NCBI RefSeq assembly: GCF_030161435.1
Contig: NZ_BSSV01000005.1
Location: 265,911 to 329,910, forward strand
Length of the DNA stretch: 64,000 nucleotides
Source of the DNA: Thalassotalea loyana
Lineage (GTDB): Bacteria; Pseudomonadota; Gammaproteobacteria; Enterobacterales; Alteromonadaceae
Direction: 5' to 3'
Below, one piece after another: positions 43,636-54,800 of this stretch (position 1 is its first letter; each line of letters starts with the position of its first letter). The notes below the pieces were generated by a model, which saw only the letters and a program-made list of their open reading frames with translations, did not search any database and had not been told where the DNA came from. A program made the translations under genes and the position numbers.

Positions 43636-45074
43636 TAACGTTTATTAAAGAATCGACTGTCGTGTTCTACATAAACGCTATCTTCGCTGTTAACGAGCTC
43701 AATGACAAATGTTATATCCGTCATATAACCATCTAAATCATACGGATCTGCAGCAATACTGATTGGCAAGGTATAAACACTCGCCGCTTTTATGACAACT
43801 TCTTGCTCACCAATCCAACGAGCATTGTCTATTCCTTTAACTGAGAGCTTGTATGTATTGTCGGTTTGCGACTTGTTTAGGATTTTTAAGGTGTAGACGT
43901 TTTCTATTTCACCATCAAAATTTTCTCGTGCTAATTCCGTGCGATCACGAATGATATCTAATGCGACGGGAACACGTGTTGCGATACCGTAACTCATCAT
44001 CGCAGCAAACACGGTCAGAATTATTGCGTAGCCAATCAACTTAGGACGAATTAAATGGACTTTTTTGCCTTCTAAGTCATGCTCTGTGGTGTAACGAATT
44101 AGACCACGAGGGTATTTCATTCTATCCATCACGCCATCACACGCATCGATACAAGAGCCACAGTTGATACACTCATACTGCAAACCATTTCGGATATCGA
44201 TACCCGTCGGGCATACTTGGACACATAAGTTACAGTCAATACAATCGCCTAATCCGAGTTCTTTAGGATCTTGTTTACGGCCGCGAGCACCACGGTTTTC
44301 GCCTCGATTAAAGTCATACGTTACTGTTAACGTATCTTTATCGAACATCGCTGACTGAAACCGTGCGTATGGACACATGTGTAGACACATGATTTCACGC
44401 ATCCATCCTGCGTTACCGTAGGTACAGAAAGTGAAAAATAATACAACGGCCACTACGGTAATAGAGGCATTGAAGGTGAAAAAGTCGATAAATAGCTCAT
44501 CAACTGGCGTAAAGTAGCCGGCGAAAGTCAACGATGTTAGTAGTGCAACGAATAGCCAACATATATGTTTGAGTGATTTTTTGATGAATTTATCTTTATT
44601 CATCTTCTGTTGATCGAGCTTTTTACGTTGATTTGCCGTGCCTTCTATCTTTTCTTCAAACCAGATGAAGATGAAGGTCCATACCGTTTGAGGGCACAGG
44701 TAACCGCACCAAACACGCCCTAAAAAGGTGGTAACGAAGAACAATAAAAAAGCACTGAACATCAACAACCAAGCGAATAAGGTTAAATCTTGAGGCCATA
44801 GGGTTAGGCCGAAAATATTGAAACGTTGTTCACCAATGTCGAATAACACGGCTTGATGGCCGTTAAATTGAATCCAAGGCAAAAGAGCAAAGGCTGCCAT
44901 GAAAAAAAAGTTCATACGCTGCCTGAGTCGTTGGAAAAAACCTTCCACTTTGCGCACGTAAATTTGATCACGTGGTTGGTACTTCTCCGCCGAACCATGC
45001 TTCGCAGGATGGATATTGACGTTTTTTACTGGGATATGAACTACAGGTTTGGTATCTTTACGGTCAGAGCTCAC
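43635..45074 (-). CDS. ccoG: Cytochrome c oxidase accessory protein CcoG (RdxA/FixG)
   Basis: 479 residues with five or six membrane helices. A polyferredoxin region holds two 4Fe-4S motifs: CIDCNLCVQVCPTG and CINCGSCIDACDG. A C-terminal immunoglobulin-like FixG domain follows. CcoG is a copper-reducing factor for assembling cbb3-type oxidases, whose structural genes are not in this window. It is the first gene of the ccoG-srkA-dsbA run. Confidence 0.93.
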   Translation of the reverse strand: MSSDRKDTKPVVHIPVKNVNIHPAKHGSAEKYQPRDQIYVRKVEGFFQRLRQRMNFFFMAAFALLPWIQFNGHQAVLFDIGEQRFNIFGLTLWPQDLTLFAWLLMFSAFLLFFVTTFLGRVWCGYLCPQTVWTFIFIWFEEKIEGTANQRKKLDQQKMNKDKFIKKSLKHICWLFVALLTSLTFAGYFTPVDELFIDFFTFNASITVVAVVLFFTFCTYGNAGWMREIMCLHMCPYARFQSAMFDKDTLTVTYDFNRGENRGARGRKQDPKELGLGDCIDCNLCVQVCPTGIDIRNGLQYECINCGSCIDACDGVMDRMKYPRGLIRYTTEHDLEGKKVHLIRPKLIGYAIILTVFAAMMSYGIATRVPVALDIIRDRTELARENFDGEIENVYTLKILNKSQTDNTYKLSVKGIDNARWIGEQEVVIKAASVYTLPISIAADPYDLDGYMTDITFVIELVNSEDSVYVEHDSRFFNKR

Positions 45075-45194
45075 GAGCTTTCCTTAACGATAATGTTTTG
45101 TTAAGTCACTATCAGTACATCATGACGAAAGCGTTAATGTAATGTTAGTAATTTTGTTTTATTGAGAAAATACATTTTGATTATAAGCTAAGCC

Positions 45195-45554
45195 ATGAAA
45201 AAAATATTGATCTTAATCGTTGTTATAGCGTTATTTTTACATTTTAATCCACAGCCTGAAGTGAATGAGTTTCTTGAAGAGCAAAAAACGAGCTTTTTAG
45301 ACACTATGGCTGAGTTCTCAGGAACTAAGGTTCGAATGAAGTCTAGTACGATTATTGAGAAGATGGACGATCAACTCGCTAGCTTTTCACCCGCTGAAAT
45401 GCAGAAACTTAAAGAAATTACATTAACGCGTAGCAGCGTGCGCAGTTACTTTAACAAGCACTGTAAAGCCGGCCAATCGGATCCTGAATTCCATTCTCAA
45501 AACCATCAAAAGGTGTGTAGCCAAATTAGCCACTTTTTATCCTCACCTAGATAA
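45195..45554 (+). CDS. Small hypothetical protein with N-terminal signal/anchor
   Basis: 119 residues, not recognised. A hydrophobic start (MKKILILIVVIALFLHF) could be a signal peptide or an anchor, followed by a helical, charged domain with two Cys (CKAGQ and VCSQI) that could form a disulfide. Its last eight bases overlap the end of the convergent fdhF-like gene. Confidence 0.6.
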   Translation: MKKILILIVVIALFLHFNPQPEVNEFLEEQKTSFLDTMAEFSGTKVRMKSSTIIEKMDDQLASFSPAEMQKLKEITLTRSSVRSYFNKHCKAGQSDPEFHSQNHQKVCSQISHFLSSPR

Positions 45555-47829
45555 GGCGTTGTGAATCGGTAATTTTTACTGCAATTGATTTAGACGTTGG
45601 TGTGAAGCTATCAACACCAACGCTTGCCCTTGGAATTAACGGGTTGGCTTCTGGGAAGTAGCATGCCACTTGACCTCGCGGAATGTCGTAAGCACATAAT
45701 TTAAAGCCACTAACTTTCCGTTCCACATTATCTGTCCATATACTCACGATATCGACAATGTCACCATCACTTTTCCCTAAGCGTTTGATATCTTTTTCGT
45801 TGATTAAAATGATATTTCGCTCGCCAGAAATACCGCGATATCTATCTTCAAAACCATAAATGGTTGTATTGTATTGGTCGTGCGAACGAAGGGTTTGCAT
45901 TGTAAACACGATTTGGTTTTTATCGTTGAAAGCTGGAATCAACGTGCTTGGTAATGTTGCTGAACTAAACGTGGCTTTTCCTGTGGTCGTTTGCCAGTTA
46001 TAGTCGGCAGCACTATTACCAAGATAAAAGCCACCTGGCGTTTCAAGTCGACGATTGAAGTCGGCAAATCCAGGAATAGTTTTTGCAATTAACGTTCTAA
46101 TATTGCTGTAGTCGTTGATGACGTCTTGCCAACGTATAGGGAAATCTCCTAACGTGGCTTGTGCGATCCCGGCAATAATAGCTGGCTCAGACTTTAACGT
46201 TTTGTGTTCATTGTCAACTACACCGGCCGATGCGTGTACCATCGAAAATGAATCTTCAACAGTAATTGACTGAGCTTGGCCTTTTTGAATATCAATATCG
46301 GTGCGGCCTAAGCACGGTAAAATCAAACTTTGCTTGCCAGGTGTGACATGCGTGCGGTTGAGCTTAGTTGCGATGGAAACGGTTAAATTACAATTAGACA
46401 GTGCCTTTATTGTTTGCTGAGTTTCTGGTGTCGCTGAAACAAAATTTCCACCCAAGCCAATAAAGACCTTACTGCTGTTATCGAGCATGGCATCAATAGC
46501 TTGCACGGTATTGTGGCCGTGGTGCTCAGGAGGCGAAAAATTGAATTGCTTTTCAATTGCTGATAAAAACGTAGCATCAGGCTTTTCATTAATGCCCATC
46601 GTTCTGTCACCTTGGACATTAGAGTGACCTCTTACGGGGCACAGACCCGCCCCTTTTTTACCAATTTGGCCAAATAACAGCTGTAAATTAGCAATTTCTT
46701 GAATCATCACAACAGAGTGTTGATGTTGCGTGATCCCCATCGCCCAAGTAATGATGACACGGTCTGCTTGTTGATAAATTGAAGCTAACTGTTCTATTTC
46801 CGCTTGTGTTAAGCCTGATTGCTCAATTATTTCTTGCCAGCTGGTTGCATCGACAATTTCCAGATAGTCGTCTATGCCATTTGTTTGTTGTTCAATAAAT
46901 GCTAAATCGAATAATGATTGACCGTTTGAGACAGCCTCTCGATGACGGTTGAGGAGGACTTTAACCATGCCTCGAACAATGGCCATATCGCCACCTAATT
47001 TCGGTCTGAAATAATCAGAAGAAATGTGTGTAGCGCTTAACGTGAGCATCTCTTTAGGTGATTGTGGGTTGGTAAAACGTTCTAAACCACGTTCTTTCAA
47101 TGGATTGATAGAGACGATTCGAGCGCCTCGACGCGATGCATGACTGAGTGCATCGAGCATACGTGGATGGTTTGTCCCTGGGTTTTGGCCAAGCACAAAA
47201 ATAGCGTCTGCATGCTCAAAATCGTCTATTGTGACGGTACCTTTGCCAATACCAATCGAGCGTTTTAATGCAACACCACTGGCTTCATGACACATATTTG
47301 AACAATCAGGTAAATTGTTCGTGCCATATGCTCTAACAAATAATTGATATAGAAAAGCGGCTTCATTGCTTGCGCGACCTGATGTATAAAACTCGGCTTG
47401 GTCAGGACTTGTCAATTGATTAAGTTGTGTTGCTATTAGCGAAAATGCATCTTGCCAACTTATTGGCTCATAATGATCGGTTTGGCTGTTGTAGACAACA
47501 GGTTCAACAAGGCGACCTTGATATTCAAGAAAATAATCTGATTGACGTTGCAGGTAGCTAACGGAGTGTTGTCCAAAAAATTGAGCATCTACAGTTTTGC
47601 TCGTTGCTTCCCAGTTAACGGCTTTAGCGCCGTTTTCGCAAAATCGAAATCTACCAGGTTCATCCTTTTCACCCCAAGCACAGCCTGGGCAATCGAAGCC
47701 GTGATCTTGGTTGGTTTTCAATAATGTTTTGATATTTTTCGCAACATTTTCACTTTTGAGTAAATGTTTGGTCGTACTTTTTAAGGCACCCCAACCACCT
47801 GCTGCACCTTGATAGTTATGTTTTGCCAT
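45547..47829 (-). CDS. FdhF/YdeP-family molybdopterin oxidoreductase
   Basis: 760 residues. The N-terminus has GFDCPGCAWG (Cys47, Cys50), as in YdeP-like proteins, followed by the molybdopterin domains. NLPDCSNMCHEASGVALKRS aligns with the selenocysteine region of FdhF (NVDCCARVU-HGPSVAGL), which puts Cys180 as the likely molybdenum ligand. The C-terminal domain has LRSHDQYNTTIYGFEDRYRG. Formate is the natural guess for the substrate because the gene overlaps fdhD by 14 bases and lies in an operon with hutG, which releases formate. YdeP-type enzymes are not proven formate dehydrogenases. Confidence 0.85.
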   Translation of the reverse strand: MAKHNYQGAAGGWGALKSTTKHLLKSENVAKNIKTLLKTNQDHGFDCPGCAWGEKDEPGRFRFCENGAKAVNWEATSKTVDAQFFGQHSVSYLQRQSDYFLEYQGRLVEPVVYNSQTDHYEPISWQDAFSLIATQLNQLTSPDQAEFYTSGRASNEAAFLYQLFVRAYGTNNLPDCSNMCHEASGVALKRSIGIGKGTVTIDDFEHADAIFVLGQNPGTNHPRMLDALSHASRRGARIVSINPLKERGLERFTNPQSPKEMLTLSATHISSDYFRPKLGGDMAIVRGMVKVLLNRHREAVSNGQSLFDLAFIEQQTNGIDDYLEIVDATSWQEIIEQSGLTQAEIEQLASIYQQADRVIITWAMGITQHQHSVVMIQEIANLQLLFGQIGKKGAGLCPVRGHSNVQGDRTMGINEKPDATFLSAIEKQFNFSPPEHHGHNTVQAIDAMLDNSSKVFIGLGGNFVSATPETQQTIKALSNCNLTVSIATKLNRTHVTPGKQSLILPCLGRTDIDIQKGQAQSITVEDSFSMVHASAGVVDNEHKTLKSEPAIIAGIAQATLGDFPIRWQDVINDYSNIRTLIAKTIPGFADFNRRLETPGGFYLGNSAADYNWQTTTGKATFSSATLPSTLIPAFNDKNQIVFTMQTLRSHDQYNTTIYGFEDRYRGISGERNIILINEKDIKRLGKSDGDIVDIVSIWTDNVERKVSGFKLCAYDIPRGQVACYFPEANPLIPRASVGVDSFTPTSKSIAVKITDSQRLI

Positions 47830-48679
47830 CAGAATTCTCCACCGTCATTGGTGATAAGCGCCAGTCACCACAGTAAATATTTGCTTGTTTTGCCGTGATA
47901 AAACCAATCAGTGTTAAATCAAACTGCTTGGCAGTCTCTAGTGCCAAACTAGAAGGTGCACCAATTGCTGCTATTGTGCATACCCCCGCCATTACCGCCT
48001 TTTGAACAAGCTCAAAACTAATTCTGCCACTCAGTAATAGTATGCAATTTCGATTTTGTGCTGTAAGTAAGTGTTTACCAATTAGCTTGTCAACAGCGTT
48101 ATGTCGACCCACATCTTCTTTACAATCAATGAATGAAAACATGGAATTAGATAAAGTCAGTAGTGCGGCACCATGAACGCTACCTGTTTGTTGAAACAAA
48201 TGTTGGTGGGCTCTTAATTCTTGTGCCGCTTCAATCAACCTATCGAATGGTAACCAGTGCTGGTCTCGACTAATCTCTCTTGTCGCTTTCAATGCAAGTT
48301 GCTTTATACTCGATTTACCGCAAATACCGCATCCAGAATAGCTGGTAAATTGTCGACTTTGGTATTTGTCATCAACGACAACATGCTCAGCTAATGAAAT
48401 AGTAATTTCATTTGGATCACTGTGCTTAACGTCAAGGACATCATCCTTAGACGTGATGATATGCTCACTAAACAAAAAGCCAAGGCTAAGCGGGACGTCA
48501 TCACCAGGTGTACGCATAATCGTTGCTAATTCCAATAGTTGCTCTTTGGTAGCAATGACGATTAGCAAAGGTGCTTCAACAGCAACAATATCGTCAGCGG
48601 GCATTCGAGCATCCAACGAATAATGGCGCTTGGTAACTCGACGCGTGCTATTTTCTTGCTGTTGACCTTGGTGTTTCAT
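47816..48679 (-). CDS. fdhD: Formate dehydrogenase accessory sulfurtransferase FdhD
   Basis: 287 residues. The Cys pair is in YSGCGICGKSSI, and the segments FTSYSGC, GSVHGAALL, EDVGRHNAVDKLIG and GRISFELVQKA are FdhD hallmarks. It passes sulfur from IscS to the molybdenum cofactor of formate dehydrogenases. It starts four bases after hutF and overlaps the fdhF/ydeP gene it would activate. Confidence 0.94.
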   Translation of the reverse strand: MKHQGQQQENSTRRVTKRHYSLDARMPADDIVAVEAPLLIVIATKEQLLELATIMRTPGDDVPLSLGFLFSEHIITSKDDVLDVKHSDPNEITISLAEHVVVDDKYQSRQFTSYSGCGICGKSSIKQLALKATREISRDQHWLPFDRLIEAAQELRAHQHLFQQTGSVHGAALLTLSNSMFSFIDCKEDVGRHNAVDKLIGKHLLTAQNRNCILLLSGRISFELVQKAVMAGVCTIAAIGAPSSLALETAKQFDLTLIGFITAKQANIYCGDWRLSPMTVENSDGKT

Positions 48680-48683
48680 GTTG

Positions 48684-50054
48684 CTATTGGTTGTTTGAAA
48701 GTTTGGTTAGTAGCTGACTAAAGCGCTTTTGTATGTCTGCTTCAAGCGCATGAGTATGATCTTGAATAACCCATTCACCATTAACCATAACATCTTTAAT
48801 GCAGTTTGTTTGGCTCGCGAAAATAAGGCTGTCCAAATTATATTGTTCGCCCGTCGCAAAACAATTGAGTTTACTTTGATCCAATACGAGCAAGTCAGCT
48901 TGTTTGCCAACGGCTAATTCACCGGTATTTGAGCTGGTTGACTGAGCGCCGCCCATTGACGCTTTCTGCCATAGGTTGAGGCCTACGGAAGGCGTTTCAT
49001 TCGTTGCTAAAATTGCGCGTTGTTGCTTGATTAGTCGTTGGGCGTACTCAAGCAATCTAAGTTCTTCTACTGGGTTAACAGAAATGTGTGAATCTGAGCC
49101 GATCGCAATCGTGCCGTTTTGTGCCATAAACTCTGTTGTTGGAAAGATCCCGTCACCAAGGTTAGCCTCAGTTGTTGGGCAAATCCCGGCGATTGCTCCT
49201 GTTTCAACCATGCCAGCTAATTCGTTGTCATCGATGTGTGTTGCGTGAATTAAACACCAATGCTCATCAACATCGAGGTTATCTAATAACCATTGTACAG
49301 GGCGTTTTCCATAGTGAGCTAAGCAGTCATCGACTTCTTTTTGTTGCTCCGCAATATGAATGTGAATTGGTGCTTTATCGTCGATTGAGCGAACATGAGC
49401 GATCGCACTTACCATGGCGTCTTTACCAGTTGCACGCAATGAATGTGGTGCGATACCGACATTGGTATTGGGTGTTGATTTTGAAAGCTCAGCACATTCG
49501 CTGACTAGCTGATTAAATTGTTCTGTTGAGTTGATAAAGCGACGTTGGCCATGGTTTGGTGTTTGCTCACCAAAACCGCTGTATTGATAGAGTACTGGCA
49601 ACATGGTCAACCCTAAACCCGAATGGTGACTCGCGTTAAATAGAGCCTTAGCCATTTCGCCGAGTTTCTCGTAACAGTTCCCCTTGGTGTTGTGATGCAA
49701 GTAATGAAATTCCGCCACACGGGTATACCCAGATTTGAGCATTTCAATGTAAAGTTGAGTCGCGATTAGTTCTGCGTCTTCAACGGTTAATTGCTCTAAA
49801 AATTGGTACATGATGGATCGCCATGTCCAAAAACTATCTTTTCCTTCACTTCCTTGTTCACTGAAACCTGCGAATGCTCGTTGGAAAGCGTGTGAATGGC
49901 AGTTAACCATACCTGGAATCACCGTTTCTAGAACGTACTCTGCTTGCTCAGCTGAACCTGAGTCAATCTTAGAGATAACGCCTTTGTCGATCGTTAACAC
50001 TTGGTTTTTTGCCCACCCAGAGCTCAATAAAATGTTTTTAGCAAATAACTTCAT
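48684..50054 (-). CDS. hutF: Formimidoylglutamate deiminase
   Basis: 456 residues. It is an amidohydrolase with PGMVNCHSHAFQRAFAG (metal site plus HutF-specific AFQRAFAG), HIHIAEQQKEVDDC, LIHATHIDD and IGSDSHISVNP. It converts N-formimidoyl-glutamate to N-formyl-glutamate and ammonia, the fourth step of the five-step histidine breakdown route. It lies three bases after hutG. The earlier hut genes are not in the window. Confidence 0.93.
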   Translation of the reverse strand: MKLFAKNILLSSGWAKNQVLTIDKGVISKIDSGSAEQAEYVLETVIPGMVNCHSHAFQRAFAGFSEQGSEGKDSFWTWRSIMYQFLEQLTVEDAELIATQLYIEMLKSGYTRVAEFHYLHHNTKGNCYEKLGEMAKALFNASHHSGLGLTMLPVLYQYSGFGEQTPNHGQRRFINSTEQFNQLVSECAELSKSTPNTNVGIAPHSLRATGKDAMVSAIAHVRSIDDKAPIHIHIAEQQKEVDDCLAHYGKRPVQWLLDNLDVDEHWCLIHATHIDDNELAGMVETGAIAGICPTTEANLGDGIFPTTEFMAQNGTIAIGSDSHISVNPVEELRLLEYAQRLIKQQRAILATNETPSVGLNLWQKASMGGAQSTSSNTGELAVGKQADLLVLDQSKLNCFATGEQYNLDSLIFASQTNCIKDVMVNGEWVIQDHTHALEADIQKRFSQLLTKLSNNQ

Positions 50055-50057
50055 CGC

Positions 50058-50870
50058 TTAATTTGCTCCTCGAGCTTGTTCGTTTGCGTAGTTAAGTAAG
50101 GTTGTCACCAACGCTTTAAGTTTCGGTTTGACTTGCGCTGCTTTTTCTTCGTTGTAAGCGAGCGTATCTTCATCTAAATAAGTTGCTTGCGATAATTCTA
50201 GCTGAAGTGCTTCAACTTGCTGTTTTGGTTGACCAAAGTGGCGCGTGATAAATCCACCTTTGAATCGACCATTGGTCACTTGGCTATAAGGTGAAAAGTC
50301 AATGGCCTCAACAGCGTTTACCAGAGGTGCTTTGCAGCTTTCTCCTTGATTACTACCAAAATTAAAGTCTGGCAGTTGACCTTCAAAAAATCGAGGAACC
50401 ACTGATAAGATCGAATGGGCTTCAAGTAACACAACATAGCCATGTTCGGCTTTTAATCTTGCTATTTCATTGGTTAAGGCTTGGTGATAGGGCTGCCAAT
50501 AGGTGTTTACTCTACGGCTGATTTCAGCGTCGTTTGGTACGCGTCCTGTCTTGTAAAGCGGTGATAAGTCAAATGCCGTTGTTGGGCAAAGCTCTGTGCT
50601 ATTTGCTCCTGGGTATAAGTTTTCACCATTGGTATTTCTGTTTAAATCTATAACGTAACGATTATATCTTGGGTTGATAAGACTAATGCCCATGCTAGCA
50701 GCAAAATCATATAACTTATCCAAGTACCAATCGGTATCAGGAACCGCGAGCCCTGCTTCCGTCATTGTATTTTTTATATCATCTGGGATTTCTTGCCCAT
50801 TGTGTGGCATAGAGATAATAAGTGGCTGATTGCCTTTTATTAATTCAAAGATAGGGGACTGTTCACGCAT
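50058..50870 (-). CDS. hutG: N-formylglutamate deformylase
   Basis: 270 residues. The family signatures are IISMPHNGQEIP, DLNRNTNGENLYPG and VLLEAHSILS. It splits N-formylglutamate into glutamate and formate, the last step of the hutF route. It is the first gene of a compact operon hutG-hutF-fdhD-fdhF-like, with gaps of only a few bases. The formate released here is the probable reason for the downstream genes. Confidence 0.92.
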   Translation of the reverse strand: MREQSPIFELIKGNQPLIISMPHNGQEIPDDIKNTMTEAGLAVPDTDWYLDKLYDFAASMGISLINPRYNRYVIDLNRNTNGENLYPGANSTELCPTTAFDLSPLYKTGRVPNDAEISRRVNTYWQPYHQALTNEIARLKAEHGYVVLLEAHSILSVVPRFFEGQLPDFNFGSNQGESCKAPLVNAVEAIDFSPYSQVTNGRFKGGFITRHFGQPKQQVEALQLELSQATYLDEDTLAYNEEKAAQVKPKLKALVTTLLNYANEQARGAN

Positions 50871-50960
50871 AATTAGCTCAATTGTATATACAACCTAGAT
50901 GAGCATAATTTATCATGCTGACGCTTCTCAGTAAATCTAACAATTTGGAATTCAGACATA

Positions 50961-50985
50961 AAAAAGGGCAGTGAAAACACTGCCC
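50961..50985 (-). terminator. Terminator after the peroxiredoxin-like gene
   Basis: GGGCAGTG, loop AAAA and CACTGCCC form a perfect eight-base stem; the A-run on the plus strand gives a U-run on the minus strand. Confidence 0.85.
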
Positions 50986-51013
50986 CAAAAACTAAAGCTT
51001 GTAACGGAGGGTG

Positions 51014-51637
51014 TTACATTGCCGCTTTAGCTGCTGCTAGAAGTACATTTTCATCTAAACGAACTTTGAAGTTAGGGTTTACGTAGTTAAATTGAACCAG
51101 TCCTTTTTCGTCGATTAGGTAAATTGCTGGTACAGGTAAAACAAGGCGTTCTTCGCCCGCTTTGTTTTTCTGTAATGGGTTCTCTAATTTCATTGCCGCT
51201 AAGTAACGCTCAGTGACTTTCTTTGAGCTGAAAAATGCTAAACCGAACGCTTGGCTAATCTCAGAATTGAAATCTGAAAGTAGTTGATATTGTAAGTCGA
51301 GCTTTTCGACACTTTTCTTTAGATCTGCAGGTCCGTCAGTCGATACACCAACAAGCTGGTAACCCATCTTGGCTAACTTGCCTTCAATCTTCTTTAGTTG
51401 TCCCATTTGTGTGTTACAGAATGGACACCATCCACCGCGATAAAAGAATAAAATCGTTTTTTTATTACCTAAAAACTCGTTTAACGATTTCTTTTCATTG
51501 TCGATAGTAACCACGTTTACTTGTGGAATATTTTGACCATTCAATAGTGGGCTAACGTCATCTGCACGCTCCGCAATTGGCTTAGCAAACGCACTTAAAC
51601 TTACAAATAACGCCAATGCGGCGGTTAATACTCTCAT
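51014..51637 (-). CDS. Exported AhpC/TSA-family peroxiredoxin-like protein
   Basis: 207 residues with a signal peptide (LTAALALFVSLSAFA). The active site is FYRGGWCPFCNTQMGQL with Cys71 and Cys74, a C-x2-C arrangement in a peroxiredoxin-like fold. It probably reduces peroxides or thiols in the periplasm. It is a single gene with its own terminator. Confidence 0.85.
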   Translation of the reverse strand: MRVLTAALALFVSLSAFAKPIAERADDVSPLLNGQNIPQVNVVTIDNEKKSLNEFLGNKKTILFFYRGGWCPFCNTQMGQLKKIEGKLAKMGYQLVGVSTDGPADLKKSVEKLDLQYQLLSDFNSEISQAFGLAFFSSKKVTERYLAAMKLENPLQKNKAGEERLVLPVPAIYLIDEKGLVQFNYVNPNFKVRLDENVLLAAAKAAM

Positions 51638-51815
51638 TAATTTTCCTTAAAAATAACGATAAATTATCTTATGAGTTGCAGTAGACCCGCCGAATCAAAA
51701 ATTAATTTCAAAGAAGCAGTTTTGCTACAAAAGTCCTCAGTTGGATAACATTTAGTTACTGACTGCTGTGCTAAAATTTTGTTATCTGAAGTTATCTTTT
51801 TTGTAGCGGTTTCCT

Positions 51816-54800
51816 ATGGCTAACACGATGTTGGATAAGTTGTTCTACCACACTAAAATGCTAGTTTTAGTGCTGTTTGTCGCCATTATTAATCTGCCGT
51901 TAAGTTATGCTAAAGATACTGAACAACCGCCACTTCGTATCGCTTTGCCTGATGAGACGTCATTGGCGATTCATTCGGCAGGTAAGTTTGAGCAACTCGT
52001 CAATTTAATGCAGGAATATTGGCAGGTATGGAGCATTGATAATCAACGAGCTGTCGAGTTTATTCGCGTGCCAAGTGATAGGTCGTTCCAGGCATTACAA
52101 AATGGCGAAGTTGATGTTGTGGCAATCTCAGTAGCTAGAGAATTTCCAGATACTTTATTTAGCATTCCTTATGCGAAATATCATCAACGCATTTTTCGTC
52201 GGTTGGATGCCGATGACACATCGCAGATTGTAATGGCAATTCACTCTCCTGAAAATCGTATATTAGCGTCAATGACGCCCGCGGTAAGGCGTACTTATTA
52301 CACCAGTATTGATCGACTCCTTGATAATTATCAAAACTATAATGCAATTTACTCGGTACAACCGTGGGAAGTCGAAAAAGCGCTTCAAGACCATGGTATT
52401 GATGATGTGTTTTACATGAGTGAGAACGATACACCAGACATTTATTTCCGAGCAGCGTTTAGGCAAAGTGATGAGGCTTTAGCACTTTCTGTCAACGACG
52501 ACTTAAGAAAGGTGAATAAGCTTCAAGCAAAGTTATGGACTGACAAATATATCGTAAAAGGGGAAAACCGTTTTTTACTTACATTAGGAGATTACGACTT
52601 AACGTTATCTGAGCAAGAAAAACGCTTTGTCCTTTATCACCCGCACTTAGCGTTCCCGTCTGCTCCTGAAGGGTTTCCACCTTATCTGATCACCGATAGT
52701 TTTAATCATATAGGTGCGACTGGCTTTACTATCGATTTATTGAGGATATTGACGGAAAAACTTGGCGTAACGTTTGAGCCTGTTTACGTCGGCTCACTTG
52801 AAATAGGTCGGCAGGCGATAAAATCTGGTGAGCTTGATTTTTATCATATGCACTTAAACGATTCTGTACGATATCCGGAACTTAAGTTTTCAAATACCCT
52901 TATTAATACAAGCTTGAGCCTGATTACGCGTGATGATTACATCTTAAATAATCATATTTCGAGCTTAAAAAACGAAACAATTGGTGTTGTTAGCGGCTTT
53001 GTCAGTACTGATGAACTCATCAAGCGGTTACCAGAAGCGAAATTTAAACATTATTTATCGTTAACTGAGACATTTAACGCCCTAGAGGCTGGCGAAATTA
53101 ATGCCTTTGTTGAGCCCTCATTATCGGCATCCTACTTCATAAAGCAAAAAGGTTACGCCCATTTCACTATTCAACCTTTTCATGGTTTTTTAGACGACAT
53201 TCCAATGTCCTTTGCAACAGTGCCAGATAATGCGGACCTCATTTTGTTGTTTAACCGAGGGTTGAGTGCAATTGATTCCGAGCGTTATGAAGAGATCAAT
53301 GCTAAGTGGAATACGATAGCGTTTAGTGAAGGTGATATTTATCAACAGGTGAGTAGTATCTACCAAAAAGCAGGCTACATTCTATTGACTATTTTCTTTA
53401 TGAGCGTGTTGATGACTGTGTTTTACTTGCATCAGCTACGTCTGAGAAAAGCGGCACAAAATGAAGCCGAAGCTGCGCTTGAGGTAGCTGAAAAAGCGCG
53501 ATCTGCTGCGGAACAATCGGGCATTGCAAAAACGAGCTTTTTGGCACGGATGAGCCATGAAATAAGAACACCGATGAATGGTGTTTTTGGAATGGCAGAA
53601 GCATTGCGTTACACCAAGCTCAATAAACATCAAAGTGAACTGTTAAATACCTTAACGAACTCTGCAGATAACCTACTTTCAATTTTAAATGACGTACTTG
53701 ATTTCTCAAAAATGGATGCGGGGAAATTAACACTGGAAAGTGTGCCGGTTAATTTAGTCGAATTAGCGAATAATGTTGTCAATGCTTTTACACCTTTGGC
53801 TCAACAAAAAGGGTTACGTTTGAGGCTTAACGCTGACAATAAGCTATCTACAATGTACATGCTCGACCCAACACGTTTAACACAAGTATTAAATAATCTT
53901 GTTTCTAACGCGTTGAAGTTTACAGAGTTTGGTTATGTTGACGTGAACATTTCTTTAGAGAAGCGAGAACATGTCGATGGTTCACAGTATGACAGTATTT
54001 ATTTCTCAGTGGTTGATTCTGGCATTGGTATAGCGCCTGAGCACCAGAACTTACTTTTTAGCCCTTTCATTCAAGCCGACAGTGCGGTGACACGCCGTTT
54101 TGGTGGCACAGGTCTAGGACTGAGTATTTGCCAAGAAATTGTCAATGCAATGGGGGGGAAAATATCGACAGCATCTAAAGAAGGAAAAGGTAGCACGTTC
54201 TTCTTCACAATAGCGATGAAATGTATCGATATTGCTCAACCCGCATCGGTAAAACCGAGTCAGTCACCCACCACTTTTCCTGACTTCTCTGCAATAAATG
54301 TTCTCTTGGTGGAAGATAATCTCGTCAATATAAAAGTGTTATCTGCGCAATTAGAGCGCTTGGGAATCTATCCCGATATTGCTTATAACGGGGAAGAAGG
54401 ATTAGCGATGCATCATGCCAATCAATATGACCTGATTATTTCAGATTGTCATATGCCCGTGATGGATGGATTTGAGTTGGCTCGCACACTTTCTTCATTA
54501 TTAACGTCTAAACCTTTTTGGTTAATTGCAGTGACAGCCGACGCACTGGCTGACACTGCTCAAAAGTGTCTTGATGCAGGTTTTGATGATTATATGACAA
54601 AACCATGCCCGCAAGATGAAATAACACAAAAGATGCAGCGCGCATACCAGGCGTTAACTGAGCAAAAAACTGGTGTTGAACGTCAGAAGGTGGAAAGCGT
54701 TGCAGAGGAAGGTCGTGATACTGAGTTATTCGATGCGAATTGCTTAATTGCACGCAACAATAACGATAAAGTGCTTACACATCATATTTGCCAGCTTTTT

